NCBI GenBank assembly: GCA_023394615.1
Contig: JAEXAI010000016.1
Location: forward strand, 62,001-126,000
From: Actinomycetes bacterium
Lineage (GTDB): Bacteria > Actinomycetota > Coriobacteriia > Coriobacteriales > Eggerthellaceae
Reading direction: 5' to 3'
DNA: 64,000 nt
Position 1 is the first letter of the stretch. Each line of letters opens with the position of its first letter. Both the position numbers and the translations under genes were made by a program. A model generated the notes under the pieces. It saw only the letters and a list, made by a program, of their open reading frames with translations. It was not told the origin of the DNA and ran no database searches. Below, piece by piece: positions 26,261 through 36,023 of the stretch.

Positions 26261-26839
26261 TTAATTCCTTCGTATATTCGAATCCTGCGACTCGATATAG
26301 TCGACCAATTCATCAGTCGCTTTATCGAGGTTATCGTTTACAACCCGTGTATCATACTTCATTTTCTGCGAAAGCTCCACCCGTGCCACCTGCATCCGCG
26401 CAGCAATCACATCATCGCTTTCCGTAGCGCGTCTATGCAGCCTGCGCTTTAACTCTTCAATGCTGGGAGGCTCTATGAAAACCAGATGCGCTTCAGGCAT
26501 CGTCTGTTTCACTTGTAAGGCACCCTGCACATCTATTTCTAAAATGACATGTTCACCTTTATCAAGATGCTCGTTCACTTTAGAGCGCAACGTGCCGTAA
26601 CGCGCCGTATGCACAGCCGCCCATTCCAAGAATCCGTCTTCCTCGATTAGATGATCGAATTCTTCATCGCCGATGAAGTAGTAATGGACGCCGTTAATCT
26701 CTCGAGGTCGTGGCTCTCTCGTGGTTGCAGAAATGGAAACCCACGTGTGAGGAATGCGCTTAACGACACGAGCCACCAGAGTGCCTTTGCCAGCACCTGA
26801 TGGCCCGGATATTACAAATAAATCACCGCGCGTCGTCAC
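26261..26839 (-). CDS. gmk: guanylate kinase
   Basis: Guanylate kinase converts GMP to GDP with ATP. The 192-residue protein has the P-loop SGPSGAGKGT (residues about 11-20), the GMP-binding TREPRPREINGVHYYF, and LEIDVQGALQV. The start follows the mihF stop directly, so the two are probably translated together. Confidence 0.96.
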   Translation of the reverse strand: MTTRGDLFVISGPSGAGKGTLVARVVKRIPHTWVSISATTREPRPREINGVHYYFIGDEEFDHLIEEDGFLEWAAVHTARYGTLRSKVNEHLDKGEHVILEIDVQGALQVKQTMPEAHLVFIEPPSIEELKRRLHRRATESDDVIAARMQVARVELSQKMKYDTRVVNDNLDKATDELVDYIESQDSNIRRN

Positions 26840-26840
26840 G

Positions 26841-27149
26841 TTAGCCCAAGCGCTCCAATAGAGCAGCCTGCTGACGCTCGCCCAAACCGCGCAGACGGCG
26901 GCTCTCAGCGATATGCAGCTCGGTCATGATTTTCTCAGCCTTGGCCTTGCCATAGCCGGGCAGGGTCTCGATAAGCGTCGAAACCTTCATGCGACCCACA
27001 ACCGGGTCATCCTTCATGTCTAGCACTTTCTCAAGTGTCAGCTTCCCGCTTTTCAGATCGTCTCTAACCTGAGCCCTTTTAATTCGGGCCGCCTTAGCCT
27101 TTTCAAGCGCAGCTTTGCGCTCTTCCTGAGTCAGCTGTGGAATAGCCAT
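26841..27149 (-). CDS. mihF: integration host factor, actinobacterial type (mIHF)
   Basis: mIHF is a nucleoid protein of actinobacteria that bends DNA; it was first described as the host factor of phage L5 integration in mycobacteria. The 102-residue protein starts MAIPQLTQEERKAALEKA and has the helix-two-turn-helix region LPGYGKAKAEKIMTELHI and RRLRGLGERQQ, which are characteristic. The ATG at 27149 has AAGGAGA eight bases upstream; the open frame 13 codons longer is less likely. Its neighbours pyrF (upstream) and gmk (downstream) match the order in many actinobacteria. This gene is the best lineage marker in the window. Confidence 0.95.
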   Translation of the reverse strand: MAIPQLTQEERKAALEKAKAARIKRAQVRDDLKSGKLTLEKVLDMKDDPVVGRMKVSTLIETLPGYGKAKAEKIMTELHIAESRRLRGLGERQQAALLERLG

Positions 27150-27272
27150 GAGCGGTATCTCCTTGTCTTCTTGAATCGCTGTTTGCATAGTAGCACAATC
27201 CTCGAAACTTCGTGCATATCTTTTTGCTGAACAGCCTATTTGCTCTATATTATCACGCGAGGACGCTGTTTT

Positions 27273-28010
27273 TCACCGCTGCGCGCTTAAATCGGCGACA
27301 ATATCCTCGAAAGCTTGGGCCGGATCGGATGCCTGCGTAATCGGACGACCGATTACCAGATGAGATGCACCATCTGCAAAAGCTTGGGCTGGAGTGGCTA
27401 CTCTGCTCTGATCGCCGATGTCGGCACCGGCCGGTCGAATGCCCGGAGTGACGATATAAGCGCTCGGTCCTAAAAGCGCACGCAGATCCTTTGCTTCTCG
27501 TGCCGAAGCCACGACGCCCGAAAGCCCCGCTTCCTGCGTTAGTTTCGCCAATTCGGTTACTTGATCTTGTACGCTGCGAGTGACCCCGATGGCTTGGAGA
27601 GCCTCTTCGTCCATGCTTGTCAGGACGGTAATTCCCAAAGTGATAGGCGTATCTAGTCCGAAATCTTCTGCGGCCTGCTTCGCGCCGAGCTGTGCGGCTT
27701 GCATCATCTGCACACCGCCTACAGCATGCATCGTCAGCATGTCGGCACCGTTGCGCGTGGCCGAAGCTGCCGCACCGTTCACCTGATGGGGAATGTCATG
27801 GAATTTCAAATCGAGAAAAACCTTGAAGCCGCGTTCTTTCAGAGCGTAGATGACAGCTGGGCCCTGTGCGTAGTACAAGGTCATGCCAATCTTCAGCCAT
27901 TTCGCGCTCCCCTGCAGCCTATCGGCTAGGTCGAACGCCTGCGCCATATCGCAGTCAAGCGCCACCATGATGCGCTCGCGAGGATCTATGGTCTCGAAAT
28001 CGTTCAGCAT
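27273..28010 (-). CDS. pyrF: orotidine 5'-phosphate decarboxylase
   Basis: PyrF makes UMP from OMP, the last step of the pathway. The 245-residue protein has the active-site run DLKFHDIPHQV and GIRPAGADIGDQSRVATP as the phosphate-binding end. The ATG at 28010 overlaps the pyrD stop by seven bases. The frame stays open up to 28232 over pyrD without conservation. It is the last pyrimidine gene of the carA unit. Confidence 0.96.
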   Translation of the reverse strand: MLNDFETIDPRERIMVALDCDMAQAFDLADRLQGSAKWLKIGMTLYYAQGPAVIYALKERGFKVFLDLKFHDIPHQVNGAAASATRNGADMLTMHAVGGVQMMQAAQLGAKQAAEDFGLDTPITLGITVLTSMDEEALQAIGVTRSVQDQVTELAKLTQEAGLSGVVASAREAKDLRALLGPSAYIVTPGIRPAGADIGDQSRVATPAQAFADGASHLVIGRPITQASDPAQAFEDIVADLSAQR

Positions 28011-28927
28011 TGCAGCGCTCCTATCAATTCGTTGACATCGCTTACGCCTTGTTCTTGGCAGTAGAGTTCTATCCCCTCGATCACATCCGCCGTTGCATGC
28101 GGGTTCACGAAGTTCGCCGTACCTACGGCCACAGCCGTGGCACCTGCTAACATGAATTCTACCGCATCGGTGCCATTTGATATACCGCCCATTCCCAACA
28201 AGGGCACCGAGACAGCTGAATGGACCTGCCACACCATGCGAAGCGCGACCGGTTTTACCGCAGGACCAGAAAGACCTCCCACCACGCGAGCCAGAAGCGG
28301 CTTGCGCGTATGTGCGTCTACAGCCATGCCTAAAAGGGTGTTTATAAGCGATATCGCATCAGCGCCACTCGCTTCAGCCACACGTGCAATCTCGCACACA
28401 TCGGTGACATTGGGGGTGAGCTTCACAATCATGGGCTTTTTCGTCGCCGCGCGACAGCGCGAAACAACCTCTTCGACACTGCGCACATCCGTACCGAATG
28501 TCATCCCGCCTGAATCCACATTGGGACAGCTGATGTTTATCTCGAAGGCATGGACGCGTTCATCTTCTTCGAGCGCTTCAACTACCGCTACGTACTCATC
28601 GGCGCTATGGCCCGAAACGTTCACGATAACGGGCACATCATGCTCTTCGAGCCACGTGAGGTCCTTGCGCCGCAAAGCTTCAACACCAGGATTCTGCAGG
28701 CCGATAGAGTTCAGCATGCCCGAAGGAGTTTCGGCAATGCGGGGGCTCACGTTTCCTTCCCAACCGTGCAGGGATACGCCTTTCGTGGTAACCGCACCCA
28801 GGCGTTCAACGGGCACGAAATCGTTGTATTCGCGACCAGCAGCAAACGTACCGGAAGCCACCGTGACCGGGTTGCGCATGAAAAGGCCACCCAAATTCAC
28901 TGACATATTCACCGTTGCGGCGTTCAT
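28004..28927 (-). CDS. pyrD: dihydroorotate dehydrogenase, class 1B catalytic subunit
   Basis: Class 1B PyrD oxidises dihydroorotate to orotate with NAD+ through PyrK. The 307-residue protein has the active-site cysteine in INISCPNVDSGG, the FMN-binding KLTPNVTDV and GMGGISNGTDAVEF. The start at 28927 overlaps the pyrK stop as TAATG with GAGGTG upstream; a GTG two codons earlier is possible. Confidence 0.96.
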   Translation of the reverse strand: MNAATVNMSVNLGGLFMRNPVTVASGTFAAGREYNDFVPVERLGAVTTKGVSLHGWEGNVSPRIAETPSGMLNSIGLQNPGVEALRRKDLTWLEEHDVPVIVNVSGHSADEYVAVVEALEEDERVHAFEINISCPNVDSGGMTFGTDVRSVEEVVSRCRAATKKPMIVKLTPNVTDVCEIARVAEASGADAISLINTLLGMAVDAHTRKPLLARVVGGLSGPAVKPVALRMVWQVHSAVSVPLLGMGGISNGTDAVEFMLAGATAVAVGTANFVNPHATADVIEGIELYCQEQGVSDVNELIGALQC

Positions 28928-29703
28928 TACCACATCACCTCACTTGCTTCGAATACAGGACCGTCCACACATGAGCGCTTTTTGCCGTCTTTCGTATCCA
29001 CCACACACGACAGGCATGCGCCGATACCGCACGCCATGCGCCGCTCCATCGACACCTGGCATTCGCATTCTGCTTCTGCTGCCATGCCGGCCACGATGCG
29101 CATGAGCGCCTCAGGGCCGCAGCAGACTATATGGTCATATGAGTATTCTTGCAGCAGAGATGCGGTGGGGCCTGTACAGAACCCCTCTTCTCCAAACGTG
29201 CCATCATCGGTGGCCACCAGAGGATTGCGTCCCAGAAGATTGCGGTATTTATCGTAGGTGACCAGTGCATCTTTGGTTTGCGCGCCCAGCACCACATCCA
29301 CGGTAATACCCGCATGCACCATTTTTGCCACATGCATATACAGTGGAGCAGCACCCACACCGCCCGCCACTGCAAGTGCCCTATCGCAGATACCGGGTAC
29401 AACCCAACCATTGCCGATAGGACCCATCACCTGCACTGATTGGCCTGCAACAAGGTCCATCATATGATCGGTTCCGAAACCGACGCTTTGGTAGAGGATA
29501 TCCATGCGCCCCTCAGATGCGTCATACACAGAAAACGGACGGCGAAGAATATGGCCTTCCATACCCGGCAGCTGCACGTGCACGAATTGACCAGGCTCTA
29601 TCGCCGAAGCAATGGAGGCAGATTCAAGCTTCATAAGCGCCAAACGCGGGCCAACAACCTCGTTTTCCAAAATGACGCACGTTTCGTCAACTTTTCGTTG
29701 CAT
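28927..29703 (-). CDS. pyrK: dihydroorotate dehydrogenase electron-transfer subunit
   Basis: PyrK carries FAD and a 2Fe-2S cluster and passes electrons from PyrD to NAD+. The 258-residue protein shows RRPFSVYDA for FAD binding, GGVGAAPLY for the nucleotide, and the cluster ligands in CGIGACLSC plus a fourth Cys in RSCVDGPVF. Together with pyrD it forms the heterotetrameric 1B enzyme. Confidence 0.95.
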   Translation of the reverse strand: MQRKVDETCVILENEVVGPRLALMKLESASIASAIEPGQFVHVQLPGMEGHILRRPFSVYDASEGRMDILYQSVGFGTDHMMDLVAGQSVQVMGPIGNGWVVPGICDRALAVAGGVGAAPLYMHVAKMVHAGITVDVVLGAQTKDALVTYDKYRNLLGRNPLVATDDGTFGEEGFCTGPTASLLQEYSYDHIVCCGPEALMRIVAGMAAEAECECQVSMERRMACGIGACLSCVVDTKDGKKRSCVDGPVFEASEVMW

Positions 29704-29754
29704 CTGACCTTCCTTACCGTCGAGGTAGAACTTTTTTTACTCGTATTTGCCGAA

Positions 29755-29775
29755 GCGGCGCCACATGTGCGCCGC
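29755..29775 (-). terminator. GC-rich hairpin between carB and pyrK
   Basis: GCGGCGC and GCGCCGC with a seven-base loop lie in the 133-base gap inside the pyrimidine unit. There is no T tract, so it may be an RNA-processing or pausing hairpin rather than a terminator. Confidence 0.4.
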
Positions 29776-29836
29776 CCCGAACGTTCACTCTATTCACTAT
29801 AGCGGTGCATCGCGTGCGCCGATAGGCTCTTATGCT

Positions 29837-32800
29837 CTATTTTGCAACCGATTTGTCTGGCAGCGATGTCTGAGGTAAATCCTGCAGGGCTATCACAGAA
29901 AGCGAGCTGTCTTGTACCGTTTCCATTGCGATAACAGCAGCTTGCGCGCTGGCCATGTTCGTAATGTTAGCCACACTGTGCTTCACCGCTTCCAGACGTA
30001 GATAATACCCCGCATCGCGCGTTGCGTGCCCGAAAGGCGTGTTGATTATCAAAGCCACATCTCCAGCGGCCACCATGTCGCCGATGTTGGGCGACTCCTC
30101 GCCCACTTTGCGAACCACTGTCACAGGCAGACCCGATGCGCGAAACGTACGCGCAGTTCCCTCGGTAGCAAGCAGTTTAAAACCTAGACGCGAAATATCG
30201 CGAGCCAAAGGCACGATGTTGCGCTTGTCGCGGTCGCACACCGATATGAACACATTTCCTTTTGTCGGAAGCTTGTAGGATATGGCCATCTGCGTTTTAG
30301 CGTATGCCACAGGAAACGTACGGCCCACTCCCATCACTTCTCCAGTGGATTTCATCTCGGGTCCTAGCACCGTATCTGCGCCTGGGAATCGCCCGAAAGG
30401 CATGACGGCTTCCTTCACGCTGAAGTGCTCGAGTAGTCTGTCATCCGGCGGTAAATGCAGATCGGCAATCTTTTCACCTGCCATGATACGCGCTGCGCAC
30501 TGCGCCAAAGGCACACCGGTAGCTTTCGATACGAACGGCACCGTACGGCTCGCGCGAGGATTCGCCTCAATCACGTAGATTGCGCCATCCTTTATGCCGT
30601 ACTGCACGTTGATAAGCCCCACCACGCCCAAGCGCAAAGCAAGCTCGCGAGTGGTCTGACGGAGGTTTTCCACGATGGATTCGCTGAAGGTAAAGGGGGG
30701 CGTGCAGCAGGCAGAGTCGCCAGAATGGATGCCTGCCATCTCGATGTGCTCGAGCACACCACCGATATACGCATGATCCCCGTCGCACAAAGCGTCGACG
30801 TCACATTCCACGGCCGCTTCCAAAAAACGGTCTAGATATACTGGGTGATCAGGTGATATACGTGCAGCCTGAGCCATGTACTTTTCCAACTGAGCACCGT
30901 CGTAGACGATTGCCATGCCGCGTCCACCCAACACATAGCTCGGACGCACAAGCAAGGGAAATCCGATATCATCAGCTACCGCGCAGGCCTGCTCAAACGT
31001 AGAGGCCATGCCCGCACGCGGGTAGGCTATATGCATCTCATCCAAGATTGCCGAGAATCGGTCGCGATCTTCTGCCAGGTCAATTGCCTCGGGCTGGGTG
31101 CCCATGATGGGAACGCCCGCTTCCTGCAATGATTTCGCCAGCTTCAACGGTGTCTGACCGCCCAGTGTCACCACTACCCCGTCAGGTTTTTCCACGTCGA
31201 TGATGTCCATCACGTCTTCATAGGTCAGCGGCTCGAAATAGAGTTTGTCGGATGTGTCGTAGTCGGTAGACACGGTTTCAGGGTTGCAGTTCACCATAAT
31301 GGTCTCGAAGCCCGCGTCGTGCAGGGCATAGCTGGCGTGCACGCAGCAATAGTCGAACTCGATACCCTGACCGATACGGTTGGGACCGGCCCCCAAGATC
31401 ATCGCGCGCTTGCGCGTTTTCGGTGCAACCTCACTGTCGCCTGCGTCATAAGTCTTGTAATGATACTCGGTGTCGCTTTTGAACTCGGCAGCACATGTGT
31501 CGACCGTTTTGAATACGGGCAGGACTCCGAGGCCTTTGCGATAAGCGCGCACGGTCAGCTCGCTTGTGCTCGTCAGGTGCGCTATCTGCGCATCCGATAT
31601 GCCATAGCGTTTCGCCACCATCATGGCATCGGCATCCACCTCATCCAAGCGCATTTCGCTAAGCGCTTGCTGAACTGCGATGATGTCGGCCATACGCGAC
31701 ACGAAAAACCTATCGATGCGACTCGCCATCGCTACTTCATCCACGCTTTTGCCGCGACGGAGCGCCTCGGCCATATAAAAGACGCGATCGGGAGTAGGAC
31801 GGGTGCAAAGCTCATCGAAACGTTCCTCGTCGAAAGCAAAACCATCGGCGCCTAAACCGGTATGCGAGTTCTCCAAGCTGCGCGCGGCTTTGCAGAGCGC
31901 CTCTTCAAACGAGCGCCCGATAGCCATGACCTCGCCCACGGCTTTCATGCGCGTAGAGAGCGTATCGTCACTGCCCTGGAATTTCTCAAACGCGAAGCGC
32001 GGCATCTTCACCACGCAATAGTCGATACTCGGCTCGAAACAGGCAGGGGTAGCCTTCGTGATATCGTTTGTGATCTCATCGAGCGTATAGCCCACCGCCA
32101 GTTTAGCCGCCGCTTTCGCAATGGGGAAACCGGTTGCTTTCGATGCTAATGCCGAAGAGCGCGATACGCGCGGATTCATCTCGATAACAACCATGCGCCC
32201 GTCATCGGGATTCAATGCGAACTGCACGTTGGACCCGCCCGTTTCCACACCCACTTTTTCCAAGATGGCCAAGCTGGCCGCACGCATACGCTGGTATTCG
32301 ATATCGGATAGCGTCTGAGCAGGTGCTACGGTGATGGAGTCACCTGTGTGCACACCCATGGCATCCATGTTCTCGATGGAGCATACGATGATGCCGTTTC
32401 CAGCCGCGTCGCGCATCACCTCCATCTCGTACTCTTTCCAGCCCTCAATGCTCTCTTCCACCAGCACCTCGCCAGCAGGAGAAAGGTCTAGGCCCTGCTC
32501 AACAATAGAGCGCAGTTCCTCTTCATCATGAGCGATGCCGCCGCCAGCGCCGCCCATGGTAAACGAAGGGCGCAGCACCAGCGGATAGCCCAGCATACCG
32601 GCCAGACCCAGCGCATCGGCGATGGAATACGCATAACCGCTGCGGGCGGTCTCTATTCCCAAATCGCTCATGCACTCGTTGAATAGCTTGCGGTCCTCAC
32701 CGCGCTCTATTGCCTCCAGATCGCAGCCGATCATCTCGACGCCGTATTTTTCCAGTACACCCGATTTGGCCAGATCAACGGCCGTGTTCAGACCGGTCTG

Positions 32801-33076
32801 TCCACCGAGCGTAGGAAGCAGCGCATCGGGGCGCTCTTTATCGATTACCTTTTCCACGAATTCAGGGGTGATGGGCTCGACGTAGGTCCTGTCTGCCATG
32901 CGCGGATCGGTCATGATGGTGGCAGGATTGCTGTTCACCAGCACGACTTCGAAGCCGTCTTCGCGCAAGACCTTACATGCCTGGGTGCCCGAGTAATCGA
33001 ACTCGCAGGCTTGACCGATAACGATAGGACCTGACCCGATGACCAAGATACGTTTGATGTCTTCTCTTTTAGGCAT
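29837..33076 (-). CDS. carB: carbamoyl-phosphate synthase large subunit
   Basis: CarB makes carbamoyl phosphate from bicarbonate, ammonia and two ATP. The 1079-residue protein has the two ATP-grasp halves (ILVIGSGPIVIGQACEFDYSG, partly repeated as ILGAGPNRIGQGIEFDYCC) and a C-terminal MGS-like regulatory domain (FISVCDRDKRNIVPLA). The ATG at 33076 overlaps the carA stop by eight bases. The 13-codon upstream extension is not conserved. Confidence 0.97.
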   Translation of the reverse strand: MPKREDIKRILVIGSGPIVIGQACEFDYSGTQACKVLREDGFEVVLVNSNPATIMTDPRMADRTYVEPITPEFVEKVIDKERPDALLPTLGGQTGLNTAVDLAKSGVLEKYGVEMIGCDLEAIERGEDRKLFNECMSDLGIETARSGYAYSIADALGLAGMLGYPLVLRPSFTMGGAGGGIAHDEEELRSIVEQGLDLSPAGEVLVEESIEGWKEYEMEVMRDAAGNGIIVCSIENMDAMGVHTGDSITVAPAQTLSDIEYQRMRAASLAILEKVGVETGGSNVQFALNPDDGRMVVIEMNPRVSRSSALASKATGFPIAKAAAKLAVGYTLDEITNDITKATPACFEPSIDYCVVKMPRFAFEKFQGSDDTLSTRMKAVGEVMAIGRSFEEALCKAARSLENSHTGLGADGFAFDEERFDELCTRPTPDRVFYMAEALRRGKSVDEVAMASRIDRFFVSRMADIIAVQQALSEMRLDEVDADAMMVAKRYGISDAQIAHLTSTSELTVRAYRKGLGVLPVFKTVDTCAAEFKSDTEYHYKTYDAGDSEVAPKTRKRAMILGAGPNRIGQGIEFDYCCVHASYALHDAGFETIMVNCNPETVSTDYDTSDKLYFEPLTYEDVMDIIDVEKPDGVVVTLGGQTPLKLAKSLQEAGVPIMGTQPEAIDLAEDRDRFSAILDEMHIAYPRAGMASTFEQACAVADDIGFPLLVRPSYVLGGRGMAIVYDGAQLEKYMAQAARISPDHPVYLDRFLEAAVECDVDALCDGDHAYIGGVLEHIEMAGIHSGDSACCTPPFTFSESIVENLRQTTRELALRLGVVGLINVQYGIKDGAIYVIEANPRASRTVPFVSKATGVPLAQCAARIMAGEKIADLHLPPDDRLLEHFSVKEAVMPFGRFPGADTVLGPEMKSTGEVMGVGRTFPVAYAKTQMAISYKLPTKGNVFISVCDRDKRNIVPLARDISRLGFKLLATEGTARTFRASGLPVTVVRKVGEESPNIGDMVAAGDVALIINTPFGHATRDAGYYLRLEAVKHSVANITNMASAQAAVIAMETVQDSSLSVIALQDLPQTSLPDKSVAK

Positions 33077-34424
33077 TCGCGCAGCCCGCCTTTCCGTTGG
33101 CGAAATCCCAGCCATGCAGACGATCTTTCGCGATATCTATGTCCAAATAATCCGCTCGACCATCCATCAGTCGTGTGAATGCGGTGAATAGGTAGTGCGC
33201 ATCGGTAGGACCAGGTTGCGCTTCGGGATGGTACTGCACGCTAAACGCAGGTACGTCTAAACAAGCGATGCCCTCTGCCGTGCCGTCGTTCAAATTCACA
33301 TGCGTGAGTTGCACGCGCCCTGCGCGCTTGTTGGAAACGACGGGTGCTATGCCGCACTCGGACCACTTGCGCAAATCACTTGCATGCTCCTGCGCGCCTT
33401 CGCTTTCAGCCGCGAGCACTGGACCCAAGCTGGGAAAGAGCAGCCCGAACCCATGGTTTTGCGCCGTGATCTCGACGCGTTTCGTGCGCAAGTTCATGAC
33501 CGGTTGATTCGCGCCTCTGTGTCCGAACTTGAGCTTTTCCATCTGCGCGCCGCAAGCAAGGGAAAGCATTTGGTGCCCCAGGCATATACCGAACAGCGGC
33601 ACCTTCCCCAGCAATGCATCGACTTGGCGATAAGTCTGTTCCACCGCACTAGGGTCGCCCGGGCCATTACTTAAAAACACACCGTTTGGATGCATCTCGA
33701 GCACGTCTTCGGCTGGCGTGCTGTATGGCACGATAGTCACATGACACCCGCAACGCACCAGGTTTTCCAGAATGCCTCGTTTCATGCCGCAATCGTATGC
33801 CACAACATGGTAGCGCGCTTCTGGAATCGACGTATTCGCGAAGCCGTGATCGTGAGGCACGTCGGATGCTGTGTATTCATGGGTTGAATCGCAGGAAACG
33901 GTCTCCACCAGATTCACGCCCACGATAGATTGCGAGGCGCGCACCTTTTCCAGCAGGCTTGCCGAATCAGTATCGATGGTCGACAGTACCGCACGCTGGG
34001 CCCCGTTGTCGCGAATATGGCGCACAAGTGCTCTCGTGTCTATGCCCTCTATGGCCACGACGTTGTTTTGAGCAAGAAATTCCGGCAGGCTCATCTGGCT
34101 TCGCCAATTTGACGGTCTTGTGCACATGTGTTCAACAACAAGCCCGCGCAGGGCCGGATTGGTCGATTGACAATCGTCAACATTCACGCCGTAATTGCCC
34201 ACTTGCGGATAGGTCAGCGTGATAATCTGCCCGGCATAACTGGGATCGGTGATTACCTCGAGATACCCTTCCATGGAAGTGTTGAAGCAGATTTCTCCGA
34301 ACGCCTCGCCAGCGGCAGCACACGAGGTGCCGCGAAAAACCGTACCATCTTCTAGGGCTAAACATGCAGGAGCTCCCTGCCCGCTCGAGACCAATCCGTA
34401 CATCTTCTTCGATATCTCGCTCAC
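33069..34424 (-). CDS. carA: carbamoyl-phosphate synthase small subunit
   Basis: CarA hydrolyses glutamine and feeds ammonia to CarB. The catalytic nucleophile lies in FGICLGHQML and the His/Glu pair in YHPEAQPGP. At 451 residues it is longer than the usual 360-390: about 40 extra residues sit between AQNHGFG and the RVQLTHVNLNDG strand, and about 25 follow the catalytic HPE region at the C-terminus. The start is a GTG at 34424 with AGAAGG six bases upstream; ATG at 34403 is possible. The frame is open up to 34535, but that would run close to the attenuator hairpin. First gene of carA-carB-pyrK-pyrD-pyrF. Confidence 0.94.
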   Translation of the reverse strand: MSEISKKMYGLVSSGQGAPACLALEDGTVFRGTSCAAAGEAFGEICFNTSMEGYLEVITDPSYAGQIITLTYPQVGNYGVNVDDCQSTNPALRGLVVEHMCTRPSNWRSQMSLPEFLAQNNVVAIEGIDTRALVRHIRDNGAQRAVLSTIDTDSASLLEKVRASQSIVGVNLVETVSCDSTHEYTASDVPHDHGFANTSIPEARYHVVAYDCGMKRGILENLVRCGCHVTIVPYSTPAEDVLEMHPNGVFLSNGPGDPSAVEQTYRQVDALLGKVPLFGICLGHQMLSLACGAQMEKLKFGHRGANQPVMNLRTKRVEITAQNHGFGLLFPSLGPVLAAESEGAQEHASDLRKWSECGIAPVVSNKRAGRVQLTHVNLNDGTAEGIACLDVPAFSVQYHPEAQPGPTDAHYLFTAFTRLMDGRADYLDIDIAKDRLHGWDFANGKAGCANA

Positions 34425-34539
34425 GCTCTGCCTTCTTTCTTTCGGCTTTATATGCACTTGAGCAGCATAGGTACCAAACCCTTGCAACGTCGCTTCCATG
34501 ATGCTTCGCCCGAGGTTCGCCGGGTAGCTTCTCATACGT

Positions 34540-34575
34540 AAAAAGTGCGCCTCGTCTTCAGACGTAGGCGCACTT
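34540..34575 (-). terminator. attenuator terminator in the carA leader
   Basis: AAGTGCGCCT / AGGCGCACTT extended by CGTC / GACG gives a long hairpin with one bulge, followed on the minus strand by TTTTT. It stands between the PyrR box and the carA start. GTGCGC just after the PyrR box repeats the 5' arm and could pair with the 3' arm instead. Confidence 0.9.
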
Positions 34576-34596
34576 CACCTTTTCTCATTCAGCGCA

Positions 34597-34627
34597 CCTT
34601 GCCGGTCTCTCGGTACCGTCTTAAAGG
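34597..34627 (-). promoter_or_regulatory. PyrR-binding box in the carA leader
   Basis: The minus-strand RNA reads CCTTTAAGACGGTACCGAGA then GACCGGCAAGG. This has the CCUUUAA, GAGAG and CAAGG landmarks of PyrR anti-antiterminator boxes and is nearly the same as the box before pyrR. A TATACT at 34641-34636 is the likely -10. High UMP/UTP would let PyrR bind and terminate transcription. Confidence 0.85.
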
Positions 34628-34730
34628 TTTTTGTCAGTATACGCCAACATCGAGTATTTCATCTTGCATTTTCAGTATTCGTGCTGTTTTCACAATCTTT
34701 ATGCAGTTTGAAAGCAATTCATAAAATCTT

Positions 34731-36023
34731 TTACTCGACGATCGCGCCGTCTTCCATAGTGGCGTATCCGCCCACATAGGTGTCGGTTGCGCGACCTTTC
34801 AGGTTCGCTCCGATGAAGCCGGAATTCGTGGCCTTGCTGTAGAAATCTTTTTCGTCGACCGTCCAGTCAGCCTCAGGATCAATCACGGTCAAATCGGCAG
34901 TGTCGCCTACCCGTATCGCGACAGACTCGGCGCCCAGAATACGGCGAGGAGCCACAGCCATCATGTTCACCAGCGCGTTCCAATCGATGACGCCAGTTTC
35001 TACCAGTTGGGTCAACACCAACCCAAGCGATGTCTCCAGTCCAACCATGCCGTTGGGGGCAAGCTCGAACTCGCGGTCCTTTTCCCAAGCGACGTGCGGT
35101 GCATGGTCGGTTACGATGCAGTCGATGCTGCCATCGCGCACACCCTGCACCAAAGCGTCGTTGTCGGCTTGCGTGCGCAGCGGAGGATTTACCTTGAAAT
35201 AGGTGTTGTAGTCAGGGCCGATAGCATCTTCGTTCAAGAACAGATGATGCGGCGTAACCTCGCAGGTCACTGGCAGGCCCTCTGCCTTGGCCGCACGCAC
35301 GAGGTCCAGTCCGCGAGCGGTGGAGATGTGCTGGATATGCAGCGGCGTACCCGTCAGACGGCACAGGGCGATATCGCGCGCAATCTGGATTTCCTCGCCC
35401 TCGGCAGGCCATCCCAACATGCCCAAACGCGTGGATGCGATGCCCTCGTTCACTTGACCATCGCCCACCAATGCCTCGTCTTGGCAGTGTGACATGACCA
35501 CACGACCAAACTGGTTCGCATAGTCCATCACGCGACGCATCATGCCAGCGTCCTGAACGCCTCGGCCGTCGTCAGTGAATGCGCAAGCGCCATGGGCCAC
35601 CATATCGCCCATGTCAGAGAGCGTCTCTCCTCCAAGGTCCTTGCTGCACGCGCCCGCTACCAGTACGCGACATTTGCCAACTTCATCAGCACGACGGTTG
35701 ATGAACTCCACACCCGATGCGTCATCGATGACCGGATTGGTGTTTGGCATGCAGCACACAGCGGTAAACCCGCCATGGGCCGCCGCGCGGGTGCCGCTGG
35801 CGATATCTTCCTTCTGCTCGAAACCGGGCTCACGCAGATGCACATGCATGTCCACCAGACCGGGTACAATGACTTTGCCGGTCATGTCGCGAGTCTGACC
35901 TTTCGGGATTTCAAGGTTGCTGCCCACTTCGGCAATCTTGCCGTCGCGGACTACAATGTCGGCTATCTGGTCGATGCCGACCTGCGGATCGATAATCCGT
36001 GCGTTTTTAAGCAGTAAGGCCAT
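34731..36023 (-). CDS. pyrC: dihydroorotase
   Basis: PyrC cyclises carbamoyl aspartate to dihydroorotate. The 430-residue protein is a class I enzyme: MHVHLREPG with the metal ligands, CCMPNTNPV, the HIQHIST and VTDHAPH histidine/aspartate sites. It overlaps the pyrB end by 17 bases and is the last gene of pyrR-pyrB-pyrC. Confidence 0.96.
   Translation of the reverse strand: MALLLKNARIIDPQVGIDQIADIVVRDGKIAEVGSNLEIPKGQTRDMTGKVIVPGLVDMHVHLREPGFEQKEDIASGTRAAAHGGFTAVCCMPNTNPVIDDASGVEFINRRADEVGKCRVLVAGACSKDLGGETLSDMGDMVAHGACAFTDDGRGVQDAGMMRRVMDYANQFGRVVMSHCQDEALVGDGQVNEGIASTRLGMLGWPAEGEEIQIARDIALCRLTGTPLHIQHISTARGLDLVRAAKAEGLPVTCEVTPHHLFLNEDAIGPDYNTYFKVNPPLRTQADNDALVQGVRDGSIDCIVTDHAPHVAWEKDREFELAPNGMVGLETSLGLVLTQLVETGVIDWNALVNMMAVAPRRILGAESVAIRVGDTADLTVIDPEADWTVDEKDFYSKATNSGFIGANLKGRATDTYVGGYATMEDGAIVE

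Noticed and set aside
28137..29105. 322-residue open frame antisense to pyrD/pyrK
   Set aside because: Rich in Ser, Thr and Pro as expected from a reversed GC-biased gene; no domain.
34425..34535. N-terminal extension of carA
   Set aside because: Would put the protein start just below the attenuator, lacks conservation, and the GTG at 34424 has a proper Shine-Dalgarno.
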